Below, one piece after another: positions 34,429 to 48,300 of a stretch of 64,000 bases of DNA. Source of the DNA: Pseudoscleropodium purum (lineage: Eukaryota; Streptophyta; Bryopsida; Hypnales; Brachytheciaceae); assembly GCA_963969395.1 (NCBI GenBank), contig OZ017805.1, positions 2,480,001 to 2,544,000 on the forward strand, in the 5' to 3' direction. The notes under the pieces are model-generated. The model was not told the origin of the DNA. It was given only the letters and a program-made list of their open reading frames with translations, and did not search any database. The position numbers and the translations under genes were made by a program. Each line of letters opens with the position of its first letter. Position 1 is the stretch's first letter.

Positions 34429-37400
34429 AATTTATCCCCTCACATTTAGATTTTAACATCTTTAAAGTACACCTCACGACTCAAAAAGGTATAAGTAGTT
34501 GTGCGTAGAAAAATGTTTAAAATAATTATAAGTTTAGTTTTCTCATGAACTCTACATGTTCATGTACATGTGGACTTCTCCATATTTTTGTTTGCCATTT
34601 TTGAACTTATTCCATGACATTTAGGCTTTAACATCTTTGAAGTACACCACATGACTCAAGAAGGTATAAGCGGTTGTGCATAGAAATATATTCAAAAGAA
34701 TCATGAACTTATTTTTTTCATGAACTCTAGATGTTCATGTACTTGTGAACTTCTCCCTACTTTTGTTTGCCATTTCTAAGCTTATCCCATGACAATTGGG
34801 CTTTAACATCTTTGAAGTACAACGCACGCCTCATGAAGGTATAAGTTGTGTGCGTAGAAAAATGTCCAAAACAATCATGAATATAGTTTTTTCATGAATT
34901 CTAGATGTTCATGTACTTGTCAACATCTCTATATTTATGTTTGTCATCTTTCAGCTTATTCCATGACATTTGGGCTTTAACATCTTTGAAAAACACCACA
35001 TGACTCAAAAAGGTATAAGTGGTTGTGTGTAGAAATATGTTCAAAAGAATCATAAATTTAGTTTTCTCATGAATTCTAGAAGTTCATGTACTTGTGGACT
35101 CCTCCATACTTTTGTTTGCCATTTTTGAGCTTATTCCATGACATTTGGGCTTTAACATCTTTGAAGTACACTACACGACTCGAGAAGGTATAAGTGGATG
35201 TGCATAGAAAAAAGTTCAAAAGAATTGTGAATTTAATTTTCTCAAATATCTTAGATGTTCAAGTACTTGTCGACCTCTCCATATTTTTGTTTGACATTTT
35301 TGAGCTTATCCCATAACATTTGGGCTCTAATATCTTTGAAGTACAGCAAACGACTCATGAAAGTATAAATTATTCTGCGACTTAAACAGATATACGTGGT
35401 TATGCGTAGAAAAAAGTTCAAAAGAATCATGAATTTAGTTTTCTTATGAATTCTAGATGTTCATGTACTTGTCAACTTTTCTATATTTTTGTTTGCCATT
35501 TTTGAACTTATCCCATAACTTTTCGGCTTTATCATCTTTGAAGTACACCGCACAACTTATGAGGGTAAAAGTTGTAGAGCGTAGAAAAATGTTTAAAAAA
35601 ACCATAAATTTTGATCTCTCATGAAAAGTATCTCTTCATGTACTTATCGTCTTCTACATATTTTTCTTTGCCATTTTAGAACTTATCCCATGACTTTTGG
35701 ACTAGAACCTCTTTGTAGAACCGTAAACAACTCATGAAGGTAAAAGTTGTAGTGCGTAGAAAAATGTTTAAAAGTAGCATGGATTTCATTCTCATCAAAA
35801 ATAGATGTTTATGTCCTTATTGTCTTCTCTATGTTTAAATTTGCCATTTTTGAAGTTATCCCATGACTTCTGGACTTGAACATCTTTAAAGAACCATGCA
35901 TGATTTATGAAGGTAAAAGTTGTGGTGCCTAGAAAAGTAATTAGAAGTAGCATGATTTTTGTTCTCTCATGAAAAGTAGATGTTCATGTCCTTGTTTTCT
36001 TCTCCATAATTTTGTTTCCCATTTTTGAACTTATCCCATGACTTTCCGACTTGAACACCTTTGTAGAACGAAGCACGACTTATGAAGGTTAAAGTTATGG
36101 TGTGTATAAAAATGTTTAAAAGTAGCATGAATTTTGTTCTCTCATGAAAAATAGATGTTCATGTCCTTGTACCTTTTCCATATTTTACTTTGCCATTTTT
36201 GAAGTTATCGCATGATTTTTGGACTTGAACATGTTTAAAGAACTATGTACAACTTTTGCCTTCAAAAGTTGTGGTGCATAGAAAAATGATTAAAAGTAGC
36301 ATGAATTTCATTCTCTCATGAAAAGTAGATGTTCTTGTCCTTGTCATCTTCTACATATTCTTGTTTGCCATTCTTGAAGTTTTTCCATGACTTTTGGACT
36401 TGAACATGTTTAAAGAATTGTAGACAATTTTTGAAGGCAAAAGTTGTGGTGCAAAGAAAAATGATTAAAAGTAGCATGAATTTCATTCTCTCATGAAAAG
36501 TAGATGTTCTTGTCCTTAACGTCTTCTCCACATTTTTGTTTGCCATTTTTGAACTTATCTCATGAGTCTAGAGCTTAAACATCTTTGAAGAATAGTGAGC
36601 AATTATGAAGGTAAACGTTGTAGTGTGTAGAAAAATGATTCAAAGTAGCATGATTTTTGTTCTCTCATGAAAAGTAGATCTTCATGTTCTTGTCGTCTCC
36701 TTTATATTTTTGTTTTCCATTTTTTAACTTATCCCATGACTTTTCAGCTTGAACATCTTTGAAGCATAATGCACAACTTATGAGGGTAAAAGTTGTAGTG
36801 CATAGATAAATGATTAAAATTAGCATGAATTCCGTTCTTTTATGAAAAGTAGCTGTTTACAAGGTTGACGAATCTCTACGTCCGCCCGAAAAAGGCGTCC
36901 GTAGTCCAAAAGTCCGTCTGCATGGATGCCAACGAACGCAGCGTCCCTCCCGCCATCGGAAGGCGGACGGGCGGGGCGGACGAACGGGGCGGACAGGATG
37001 GGGCAGGGCGGACGGGCAGACGGCGTCCGGACGTCCTGAACGTCCGACCGTCTTGTCAACCCTGACTGTTTATGTCTTTGTCGTCTTTTCCATATTTTTG
37101 TTTGCCATTTTTGAACTTATTCCATGATTTTTGGGCTTTAAGATATTTGAAGAACTAGGCATGACTTATGAAGGTAAAAATTGTAGTGTATAGAAAAATG
37201 TTTAAAAGTAGCATGAATTTTATTCTCTCATGAAAAATAGATGTATATGTTCTTGTTGTCTTCTAAATATTTTTGTTTATCATTTTTGAACTTATCCCAT
37301 GACTTTTGGACTTATACATCTTTATACATCAACGCACGACTTGTAAAGGTAAAAGTTGTAGTGCATAGAAAAATATTTAAAAGTAGCATGAATTTTGTTC

Positions 37401-40400
37401 TCTCATGAAAAGTAGTTGTTCATGTACTTGTTGTCTTCTACATAATTTTGTTTGTCATTTTTCAACTTATTCCATGAACTCTGAACTTTAATATATTCAA
37501 AGAACACCGTACAACTTATAAAGGTAAAAGTTGTAGTGCGTAGAAAAATGTTTAAAGGACCATGAATTGTGTTCCCTCATGAAAAGTAGATGTTTGTGTA
37601 TTTTTCGTCTTTTCCATACTTTTGTTTCCATTTTTGAACTCATCCCATGACATTTGGACTTAAACATCTTTGAAGAACAACACACAAATTATGAAGATAA
37701 TAGTTGTAGTGCATAGAAAAATGAGTAAAAGTAGTATGAATTTCAATCTCTCATGAAAAGTAGTTGTTCATGTCCTTGTCGACTTTTCCATATTTTACTT
37801 TGCCATTTTCAAAGTTATGCCATGACTTTTGGCCTTTAAAATCCTTGAAGAACAACGCATGACTTATAATGATGAAAGTTGTAGTGCGTAAGAACTTGAT
37901 TAATAGTACCATGAATTTTGATCTCTCATGAAATGTAGATGTTCACGTCCTTGTCAACTTCTCCATGTTTTTGTTTGCCATTTTTGAACTTATCTCATGA
38001 CTCTTGAGCTTGAACATATTTGAAGAACAACGAACAACTTGTGAAGGTCAAAGATGTAGTGTATAGAAAAATGACTAAAAGTAGCATGAATTCCTTTCTC
38101 TTATGAAAACTAGATGTTCATGTCCTTGTTGACTTTTCCATATTTTTGTTTGCGATTTTTGAACTTATCCCATGACAATTAGGCTATAAAATATGTGAAG
38201 AACAATACACGATTTATGAAGGTAAAAGTTGTAGTGTGTGGAAAAATGATCAAAAGTAGCACGAATTTCGATCTCTTATGAAAACTAGATGTTCATGTCC
38301 TTGTTGACTTCTCCATATTTTTGTTTGCCATTTTTGAACTTATCTCATGACTCTTGGGCTTGAACATCTTTGAAGAACAATGGATGAATTTTAAAGGTAA
38401 AAGTTGTAGTGCATAGAAAAATGTTTAAAAGTAGCATGAGTTTCATTCTCTCATGAAAAGTAGATGTTCTTGTCCTTGTTGTCTTCTACATACTATTTGA
38501 CATTCTTGAAGTTTTTCCATGACTTTTGGACTTGAACATCTTTGAAGAACAGCGCACAACTTATGAAGGTAAAAGTTGTAGTATGTAGAAAAATGATTAA
38601 AAGTAGCATGAGTTTTTGTTTTTTTATGAGAAGTAGATATTCATGTCCTTGTCGAATTCTCCATATTTTTGTTTGCAATTTTTGAAGTTATCCGATGACT
38701 TTTGGGCTTAAACATCTTTGAAGAACAACGCTCAACTTATGAAGGTTAAAGTTGAAGTGTGTAGAAAATGATTAAAAGTAGCATGAATTTCTTTCTCTCA
38801 TGAAAAGTAGCTATTCATGTTCTTGTCAACTTCTCCATATTTTACTTTGCCATATTTGAATTATCCCATGACTTTTCGATTTGAACATCTTTAATGAACA
38901 CTGCACGACTTCTGAAGGTAAAAGTTGTAGTGCGTAGAAAATTGTTCCAAAGTAGCATGAAGTTCATTCTCTCATGAAAATTAGATGTTCATGTCCGTAT
39001 ACCTTCTCCATATTTTACTTTGCCATTTTTGAACTTATCCCATGACTTTTCAACTTAAACATCTTTGAAGCATAATGCACGACTTATGATGGTAAACATT
39101 GTAGTGTGTAGAAAAATGATTAAAAGTAGCATGATTTTTGTTCTCTCATGAAAAGTAGATGTTCATGTCCTTGTCGTCTTCTCCATATTTTTGTTTGCCA
39201 TTTTTGAACTTATCCCATGACTTTTCGGCTTGAATATCTTTGAAGCATAATGCACAACTTATGAGGGTAAAAGTTGTAGTGCGTAGAAACATGATTAAAA
39301 GTAGCATGAATTTTGTTCTCTTATGAAAAGTAGATGTTCATGTACTTGTTGTCTTCTACATATTTTACTTTGCCATTTTTGAACTTATTTTATGAATTTT
39401 GGGCTTTATGATCTTTGAAGAACAATTCATGACTTATGATGGTAAAAGTTGTAGTGAGTAGAAAAATGATTAAAAGTAGCATGAATTTTTTTCTTTCATA
39501 AAAAATAGATGCTCATGTATTTGTTGACTTTTTCATATTTAGCTTTGCCATTTTTGAAGTTATCCCATGACTTTTGGGCTTTAACATCTTTAGAGAACTT
39601 TGCAGGACTTATGATGGTAAAAGTTGTAGTGCGTAGAAAAATGTTTAAAAGTAGCATGAATTTCATTCTCTCATGAAAAATAGATGTTCATGTACTTGTT
39701 GACTTCTCCATATTTAGCTTTGCCATTTTTGAAGTTATCCCATGACTTTTGGGCTTTAACATCTTTAGAGAACTTCACAAGATTTATAATGGTAAAAGTT
39801 GTAGTGTGTAGAAAGATGTTTAAGTGTGTAGTAGTATGAGTTTCTTTCTCTCAAGAAAAATAGATGTTTATGTGCTTGTCGACTTCTCCATATTTTTTAT
39901 TGCCATTTTTGAAGTTATCCCATGACTTTTGGACTTTAGCATCTCTAATGAACACCATGCGACTTATGAAGGTAAATAATATAGTGTGTAGAAAAATGTT
40001 TAAAAGTAGCATGAATTTTGTTCTCTCATGAAAAGTAGACGTTCATGTCTTTGTACATTCTCCATATTTTACTTTGCCATTTTTGAACTTATGCCATGAC
40101 TTTTGGGCTTTAACATCTTTGAAAAACAGCACACGAATTATGAAGGTAAAAGTTGAAGTGCGTAGAAAATTGTTTCAAAGTAGCATGAAGTTTGTTCTTT
40201 CATGAAAAGTAGAAGTTCATGTCTTTGTACTTTCTCCATATTTTACTTTTCCATTTTTGAATTATCCCATGATTTTTGGACTTGTACATGTTTGAAGAAT
40301 TGTGCACAACTTGTGAAGGTAAAAGTTGTAGTGCATAGAAAAATGTTTAAAAGTAGCATGAATCTCTTTTTCACATGAAAAGTAGATGTTCATGTACTTT

Positions 40401-42100
40401 TCAACTTCTCCATATTTTTGTTTGCCCTTTTTGAAGTTATCTCTTGACTTTTGGGCTTAAACATCTTTGAAAAACATTGCATGACTTATGATTGAAAAAT
40501 TTGTAGTATATAAAAAAATGTTTCAAAGTAGCATGAATTTCATTTTCTCATGAAAAGTAGCTATTGATGTACTTGTCATCTTCTCCATATTTTGCTTTGC
40601 CATTTTTGAAGTTATCCCATGACTTTTGGACTTGAACATCTTTCAAGAATAGCACATGATTTGTCAAGGTAAAAGTTGTAGTGCATAGAAAAATGATTAA
40701 AAATATGCTGATTTTTGTTCTCTCATGAAAAGTAGATGTTTACGTGCTTGTCGACTTCTCCATATTTTTGTTTGCCCTTTTTGAAAATATCTCCTAACTT
40801 TTGGGCTTGGACATCTTTGAAGAATAGCGCATGACTTATGAAGGTAAAAGTTGTAGTGCGCAAAAAAATGATCAAGAGTAGCATGAATTTCATTCTTTTA
40901 TGAAAGGTAGATGGTCATGTGCTTGTCAACTTCTCCATATTTTTGTTTGCCCTTTTTGATGTTATCCCTTGACTTTTGGGCTTGGACATCTTTGAAGAAC
41001 AACGCACAACTTATCAAGGTAAAAGCTGTAGTGTGTAGAAAAATAATTAAAAGTAGCATGAATTTTGTTCTCTCATGGAAAGTAGATGTTCATGTCCTTA
41101 TACCTTCTCCATATTCTACTTTGCCATTTTTGAAGTTATTCCAAGATTTTTGGACTTGAACATGTTTGAAGACCATCCCACGATTTATGAAGGTAAAAGT
41201 TGTAGTACATAGAAAAATAATAAAAAGTAGCATGCATTTCGTTCTTTCATGAAATGTAGATGTTGATGTACTTGTCGTCTTCTCAATATTTTTGTTTGCC
41301 ATTTTTGAACTTATCCTATGACTTTTGGACTTGAACATCTTTGTACAACAACGCATGACTTATGAAGGTAAAAGTTGTAGTGTATAGAAAAATATTTGAA
41401 AGTAGCATGAGTTTAGTTCTCTCATGAATTGTAGATGTTCACATGTTGAATTTTGCATATTCTTTTTCTTTTAATTTTAAATTTATCCCATGTATTTGGG
41501 ACTTGAACACCTTTTAAGTACAATGCATGATCTATGAAGGTTATTGTTGTTGTGTATAGAAAAATGTTTAAAAGAAGCATGAATTTATTTTTCTTATAAA
41601 GTGTAGATGTTTATGTAGTTGTTTGCTTTTCCATCTTATTTTTCATTCATTTTTGAATTTATCCCATGACTTTTGGACTTTACCATCTTTTAAGTATAAT
41701 GTTTGACTGATTAAGGTAAAAGTTGTTTTGCATTGAAAAATGTTTAAAAGTAGCATAAATTTAGTTTTCTTATGAATTGTAGATGTTCATGAGCTTGTTG
41801 ACTTCTCCATATTTTTTTTCTCTCAATTTTGAGTTTATCGCATGACTTTTGGACTCAAGCATCTTTAAAGTACAATATACAATTTATAAAAGGAAGAGTT
41901 GTAGTATGTAGAAAAATGTTTAGCTATAGCATGACTTTAGTTTTCTCATCAATTGTAGATGTTCATATACTTGTCAACTTAAGCCTAAATGTTTTCTTTC
42001 AATTTTGAATTTATCCCATGACTTTTGGGCTTTTATATCTTTAAAATATAGCACATGACTGATGAAGGTAGAAGTTGTTGAAAATGGGAAATGCCTAAAA
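34429..42100. repeat. Satellite array, main block: about 43 monomers of about 175 bp
   Basis: The anchor word TAGATGTTCATG recurs at intervals of 173-175 bp (for example 34551, 34726, 34900, 35075), with one 203-bp interval near 35250-35452. Other constant words are TTTGCCATTTTTGAACTTAT, CCATGACTTTTGG, ACATCTTTGAAGAAC, GGTAAAAGTTGTAGTG and AAAAATG-TTAAAAGTAGCATGA. All units are head to tail. Edge monomers (before about 35.5 kb and after about 41.4 kb) have GAATTCTAGATG or GAATTGTAGATG, the central ones GAAAAGTAGATG. Monomer length is close to nucleosome spacing, as in many centromeric or heterochromatic satellites. One hAT MITE interrupts it (36860-37064). No gene. Confidence 0.95.
36860..37064. 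mobile_element. GC-rich hAT-type MITE, copy 2
   Basis: 205 bp bounded by CAAGGTTGACGA and TTGTCAACCCTG, flanked by GCTGTTTA (36852-36859) and ACTGTTTA (37065-37072), an 8-bp duplication with one mismatch. Its core is the reverse complement of copy 1's core (shared GGACGCTGCGT and GGACGGGCGGGGCGGAC words), so the two copies are in opposite orientation. It is about 50 bp shorter than copy 1. Inserted in an existing satellite monomer, so younger than the array. Confidence 0.9.
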
Positions 42101-45100
42101 ACATCATGCATTTAAAAAATGTTGAATTTGTAAGTTCATTTACAAATTACGAACACATTAATTTCATGCTAATTTTTCCTAGTTATTATGTAGTCCAACT
42201 TTTGTGAGCCATGCATTCTTTTATAAGTTAGTCCTTGAAATGCTAAAAGTCATGAAGAAGGAATGAAGTGGTGTGAAATAAAAGAAATGAAGTTCTAAGA
42301 CTTTAAGCATTCAAGGAGACGACCATAATGATTGATGCTAATCATGAGAAATTATTGCATGGTGACACACTTTAATTACCTTGTGCATTCATGAATGCCA
42401 TTTATGAGGAAAAATGATTGCATGGTGGTATACTTTGATTACCTTGTGCATTTATGAATGCCACTTATGAGTGCGAATGACTACTTAGGATGATCAATTC
42501 TTTTAAAAAAGTGGTGAATTGGGCCAAAATTTTTAACTTGAATATGATTATGATTTTGTATTTGTGTTACAATAATTGAATGTGAACTTGAAACCCTCAA
42601 ATTCAAGTTCTTAGCTTTGTTTTTATTCTTTTAACTTGTAACAAGCCATAAAACAGAGCCATGCACATCTTTTTGTAAAGAGCTTTCTAACAATACAAAG
42701 AACACAACTAAGGACGTACTATTTCAAAGATTGCAACTTAAGAAAGAAAGAAAAAAGAAACTAACTTAATGTAAAGACTTATTTTTTAAGTTCAAAATTC
42801 TATTTTAAGCTTCATTAGTATAGTGATTTTTAAAATTTTCATTTTTCTTATTTATTGAAGTCATTTCCAAAGGACCATTTATGAAATTGGAAAAATTGTT
42901 TTAAAAGTGAAATATATTGACATCTTATAAATCATAGAATATCTACAAAACAACATTTTAAAAATCTACACTATAGCATATAAAAGTAAGAGAACTAACA
43001 AAATGATCATCAAAACAAAAGAAATGGATGAAAAAACACAATTTCTTGTACATGGATGTGTTTGCATGCATTTATTGTTTGAATTTTAATCCCCTACAGA
43101 ACTAATGAATTTGAATAAAACACAAATGCATTCTAAAGGAATGTTCCATATCTTTCTTGAAGTTTGTGTCAAACTAAGAAGACAATGTGAAGCATGAAGA
43201 GAAAAAAATATCTAGATGGCTAGAATTCTAAATCTATTTATGGATTTGATTCAAATGAATTTTGAAGATTTAACTTCAAAAACTTATTAAGAATATAAGT
43301 TCTACCTTTAGAATTGAAAATTTCTATAATTGATCAAAATTTAATTTTGAATTCTTTAGTGGAAATAGACATACAATTTAGAGATGTAAAAGTCAATACT
43401 TTTTTCAAAATATTTTATTTCCTAATACTAATTAAATACTAAATAGTTTGTGCTATATTCTTATAATTTTGGTCTAATAGTATTGATGTTAGTTTTTAAC
43501 ATATGAATTAAAACTAAGGCAGGCTATTGTAGTTTGTATAGAAAATATTAAATTTTAAATTTAAATGTTTCAACCCAAAAATGCTATCCAAAATTAGGCA
43601 AGAATGAAGAAATGGTTCATTGAATCTTTAGGTGTGAAAGACCAACCCCTATATGTTCCTACCTATGGTGTAAATGATGAAAGAGCGCTTCAAGTCAAAT
43701 GATTGTTAATATGTCCAAATACAATGATATTCATTGAGGACTTCTCTTCAATCTTTAACCCTTGAAGGACCAAGACTCGCTTTCTAATTGAACTATAGAA
43801 AAAGCTGAACCATTTAGAATTTAGAATTTACAATATGTAAAGGTCACAATCCTTGGAAAAAACAAAAGTAGATGAAAGCACATTTTCTATTGATGAAGTG
43901 CCTATTTTTTTGGAAAAGAATTATAGGACCTTACAAGGGATCATGCCTTTGGATTTCCTGCTTGACTTGGTTTTTTTTCCTTTTGAATCTTTGAATGTGT
44001 TTTTTCTTCTTTTCGAAGTTATAGGTTTGGACTAGTTATCGACTTTGAAAATTCACAATAATTTCAATTCAAGGCTTCATTTTATCCCAAAAATTTCAAT
44101 CTTCCTGATTTCTATCTTCCTATTTTATACAAAATTTAAATACCTTATATTAGAATAACATGTGTGCAAATTGCTAAAGTGGTCAACAAAGTGTGGTTCA
44201 AACATACATTGAAAATTTATAAAAAAGGGTCTAGGCCTAAGTGCCAACATTCCAAGTCTTATATAAAATGGACGGATTTCATTTATTTGGGTATCATACC
44301 TATCATGGTCTTTTTTGTTTTTGGAAACTTTGTGGAAGGAAAGCCCAATCACCCTATAGAAAAGAATTCCATTTTCCATTTCTGTGCAACTTGAAAATTC
44401 AAACTTTGTCCTAAAGCTTTCGATTGATAAATTTGTCCCTCCTAGTATCTTTCAACAAATTTTGTCATTACATGTAGGTTGTCCAATGAAAAGCCATCTA
44501 TTTAAAATTAATATTCCTTAACTTTTTTTCATTTATGAGATTTGGCTTCATTTCTTTTAAGTGGCTGATTTTTCTTGTGGATTAGCCTTTAGATCTCTGC
44601 CGCCTATACCAGTAAGGTAACAGGCTCAAAATTTGTATAGGCTCTAAAACCACCAACATCTTCAAATGTACATTATGTTTGCATGTTGCTTTTTCATAGC
44701 TTTCTACATGGAAGCAAACAATACACATTTTAGGAGGTGGGTGATTTTAGAGCCGTATGCCATTTGAACTTCAAAATTTTATAACTAATTCTGCTAAACT
44801 CTACAAAATATACAACAACTTTAGTTAGATGTCAATTCCACTTGTCTTTTAAGAGAAATTTATTGAAAACGATTCCAAAAAGTTTTGCTTTCCAAAAATT
44901 CAATTGTAGCCCTTAGATGGACAATTTTTGGACATGTTATCTTATTGCACAAACATTTTTTTCCAAAAAAAGTCAACCTTCACAAGACCAAAGGGACAAA
45001 CACCTAAACTCAATGACCTGAGTTTCATTCATCCAAATTTGAGACCTGTCCAAGTCAGATTTGGATATCACACTTGACCGATTGTGATTGAGAACTTGGA

Positions 45101-45171
45101 TAAGGCATCAACTAGGTATCAATTAGTTGCCTGTACATAAAGGATATTTCTGCTTAGGGTTTGGTGCGTGT
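42101..45171. other. AT-rich intergenic DNA after the satellite
   Basis: Only short frames (under about 85 codons), none recognised. Contains the duplication of about 61 bp at 42346-42468. Confidence 0.5.
42346..42468. repeat. Tandem duplication of about 61 bp
   Basis: Two adjacent units share ATTGCATGGTG, ACTTT-ATTACCTTGTGCATT and ATGAATGCCA, with a few substitutions. Confidence 0.8.
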
Positions 45172-45310
45172 ACTTTCTATATTTTCCGTCTTGTTTTTCA
45201 TGTTTCCTAACTTTTTGTGTTTTCAGAGTTGCTTTGTGTTTTTTGACTTGCTTGCTATATTTTGTCTTTGGTTGCTCTTGTATTATAGAGGCATTCATCT
45301 AGACTATATG
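45172..45310. repeat. Flanking repeat, left of element E
   Basis: TTGCTCTTGTATTATAGAGG and the following bases to TATATG (45272-45310) recur at 48935-48973 on the other side of element E (about 33 of 39 bases). An ACTTTCTATRTTTTC word (45172) is also shared with 48901. The left copy ends exactly at the TG start of E. Confidence 0.7.
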
Positions 45311-48300
45311 TTGGAGCACAAAAACTCAAATTGGATAAATTAGTCTGGAATCAGGATTAGATAGACTTGCAAATTTTAATTTTTTTTTGTAACCCCTAGA
45401 GATTTCCGCTACACTACGACTATAATAGAAATAGTCAGTTTTTGGATTGCTAAAACTGTTAGTAACGTTATGGAAACAAATCTAATACGGATTTAGGATC
45501 TAAAAAAGTACCGGATTTCTAAACCTCTGTTCTAGACTTTTGGTCTAGGAAATTAGGAGACCGTTAGAGGAACGGTCTTCTACCCGTTCTCCACCGGGAA
45601 CTATCGGTCACACGTCGGGTATTTAAACCCACTGCTACTTCTCTTTCTCTCCCTCTCTACTTGCTGAACTTTGTGAATGTATAGTTGAGAAAAATAGTGG
45701 TGAGATAGCAACCGAGATAGGAAGAGGATGGAAGGATTAGTACCAGATTAGGTTATTAGTTGTCGATGATTCATGGCAGCAGCTATTGATCTGGTATCAC
45801 GAAAATCTGAAGTTGTAGTCCGGATGGTTTGTTCGGTTATCCCTTCCGATTTGGCCCACCGAGCATAGCTAGAAGAAGACCTCATGTGTATTGGGTGCAT
45901 CGAATTGTTAAATAGGCCCTGGAGCATGAAGAACGAAGAGATGATCCAAGAATTCAATTATAGAGTTCCGAATCAGTACAAGTTGATAGTGAGAGGTTAG
46001 CCTGTAGCTTTGATGGAAGACATCTGGGCGGATGTCTATTCATTTAAAAAGAATGGACTCGGACTAGCCGAAAAAGCGGATAAGTATGTAGCCAAAAAAT
46101 TTCGGAGTTAGGCCCACTCAAAGGAGGGTTTTGCCATTAATGACTATAAGAACGAGAAGCATAGATGGGTACTGAATTTTCTAATTCCAATCTTATATCT
46201 GGAAAAGCCTATCCAAGTTACTATTACGGTGGCCAACACCATTTTCAAAGCTTTCAAAGATCGAATCGTCCATTGGGAGAGAGTGATTCAAAGAGTAGTA
46301 GGCAAATTGGTAGAGCATCTGGGCCGGGCAAAGCATAGCCCTATCACCCTGTATTTGTTCCACCTCTATCACCACAAAGAAGTCTTGAGTGCTAAGGAGA
46401 CAATTGAATACAACACTAGAGTTGAGATCTTGAAGTACGGCCTTATGGATGAGTTGGAGAAGGAGGAGAAGGAATCTAAAGAAGAAGAGCAATTGGAAGA
46501 GGAAGAAGAAGTAGTAGACTAGAAACAAAGGAAGTCCACAAATCCTACTGCATGGAGGAAGGCGCAAATACCAGAATGGGAGGAACTGATTCCAAATTCA
46601 TAACATTTCTAAGAGCTAGAGTTCTTTGAAGTCGGAATCTAATGGATGTAGTAGGCCAAATAGATGTATGGTGACCTGGAGGATCACGTGCTCCTTATTG
46701 CAAGTGAATTCAAGGTAGAGTTGGACCAAATTTTGGAGGAGATCCGAAAACGTCCGAATTTGGAAGAATTCTGATAGAAGGAGGAACATATCCGAAAGTT
46801 GAAGGAAAAAAAGGATAGCTTTAAGTCCCAAGTAGAGAGGATGGAGGGGGAGCTAAACATGACAAGATGGAAGGAGATGGAGGCTCTCTGACTTGTCCAC
46901 GACCTCAAGGTACTTGTCATGGTTCCGAAGTGTACGATGATCTGAGCTGACTTCTACACCGCCTAGTTGGCGAAGGAAGGACACATGACTGGATCAAGGA
47001 TGGTAAAGATTCTAGTCGACTTGGAAACTCGGATGGGGATTGTTTTGAAGGACATGTGAAAGTTGTTGGGGTACCTAGATTCAAAACGGGCCATCAACTT
47101 AGAAGGATTTCTGGAAGTCTTGAAAACATATTCCAGGATACTCTGGTTCGACAAACTTCGATCTGATAGGCTTCTAGTGGTTTGATTTAGCCACAATCGA
47201 AGAGATTGAAGTCTATCCTCATTCCAGTTGTGGGACCATCAGGTAGCCAAGTACGGAATCCATCAGGACCAACGGTACTTGAATCCGAGAAAGGGGCAAG
47301 TGAGAAGTTTGTTTTGGCAGAGCAAGGGGTTTCCGTCCTAATTTTTTCACCACTCGGAAAAGTCACTACCGGGAAGTTTACGCACCCAGATTGACGGTTC
47401 ATGGCAACCTCAACGCATGGATTAGAGTAATGACAAATCCAACTCGATCTCATTTGTAAGATTTTTCCCATATACAGCAGTCAACGCTAGAACGGGATTG
47501 CGCTAAGATTTAATTAAGTGAGTCGCCGCAAGCCAAGGATCCAGAGAAGAAGTGTTGAAGTTTGAATATGAGGAAGAGATAAAATCGGAAGACTCACCTC
47601 CCAAGGTTTCATAGAAGCCTCAAACTCGATCATCAGCAAAGAGTACACTAGTGAAGGCTTCGATGAAGACTCCGGGTAGTTAAAGTGGAAGCAGCTCGAA
47701 GAAGGCACGATGGGGTAGATAAAGCACAAGTAGTTAGGTAGGATTTTTATTTCGGAACGGAATTTCCAAACATAGGTCCGGGTTCCGGATTGTTTTAGAG
47801 GTTTTGGATTTGTAGGGGTAGTTGGGCTGTGAACGTTCCAGATATCCCAGGTTGTTCATTAATTGGTTGCCTTGATTTTCGGGGTGGCTTTTTAGGCGTT
47901 GACTTTGGTTTTGATTTTGGTTTTTAAGGGTGGGCAAGTTTGTTGCCTTCTCATTCCATCCTAGCAATTATTTTGTTGTATTTCATTCCCTTCTTTAATT
48001 TGAGTCACTTAATGAACATTCTGGCTCTAACCGTGTATTTGGATTGTGTTGGTTTGTTGTTTCAGTGTAGAGATGCGAGAAGGATAGGTGAGGAAGAATC
48101 CGGATTTCAGATAATTAGATCAGATTGAGAGAGTACCATTGTAATGATGTTAGATTCGTAACAAAGGAGCTGTGTGTGGTGCCTTTGAACTACGAGAATG
48201 ATAATCTGGTTTTTAGTGAAGAGTGATGTGAGTGCAAATCCGGAATTGGAAACAACACTATGTAGAGATTAGCAACCGTCAAAGGAAACTACCCCTGACC

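Noticed and set aside
36316..41356. Minus-strand frames of 60-88 codons encoding similar hydrophobic peptides (for example 36316-36546, 38493-38678, 41090-41356)
   Set aside because: They recur because the satellite monomer recurs with a period near 174 bp, a multiple of three. No promoter, no conserved start, and neighbouring monomers break the frame.
34429..42100. A CRISPR-like array of repeats
   Set aside because: Repeats are contiguous monomers of about 175 bp with no unique spacers and no cas genes; it is a plant-type satellite.
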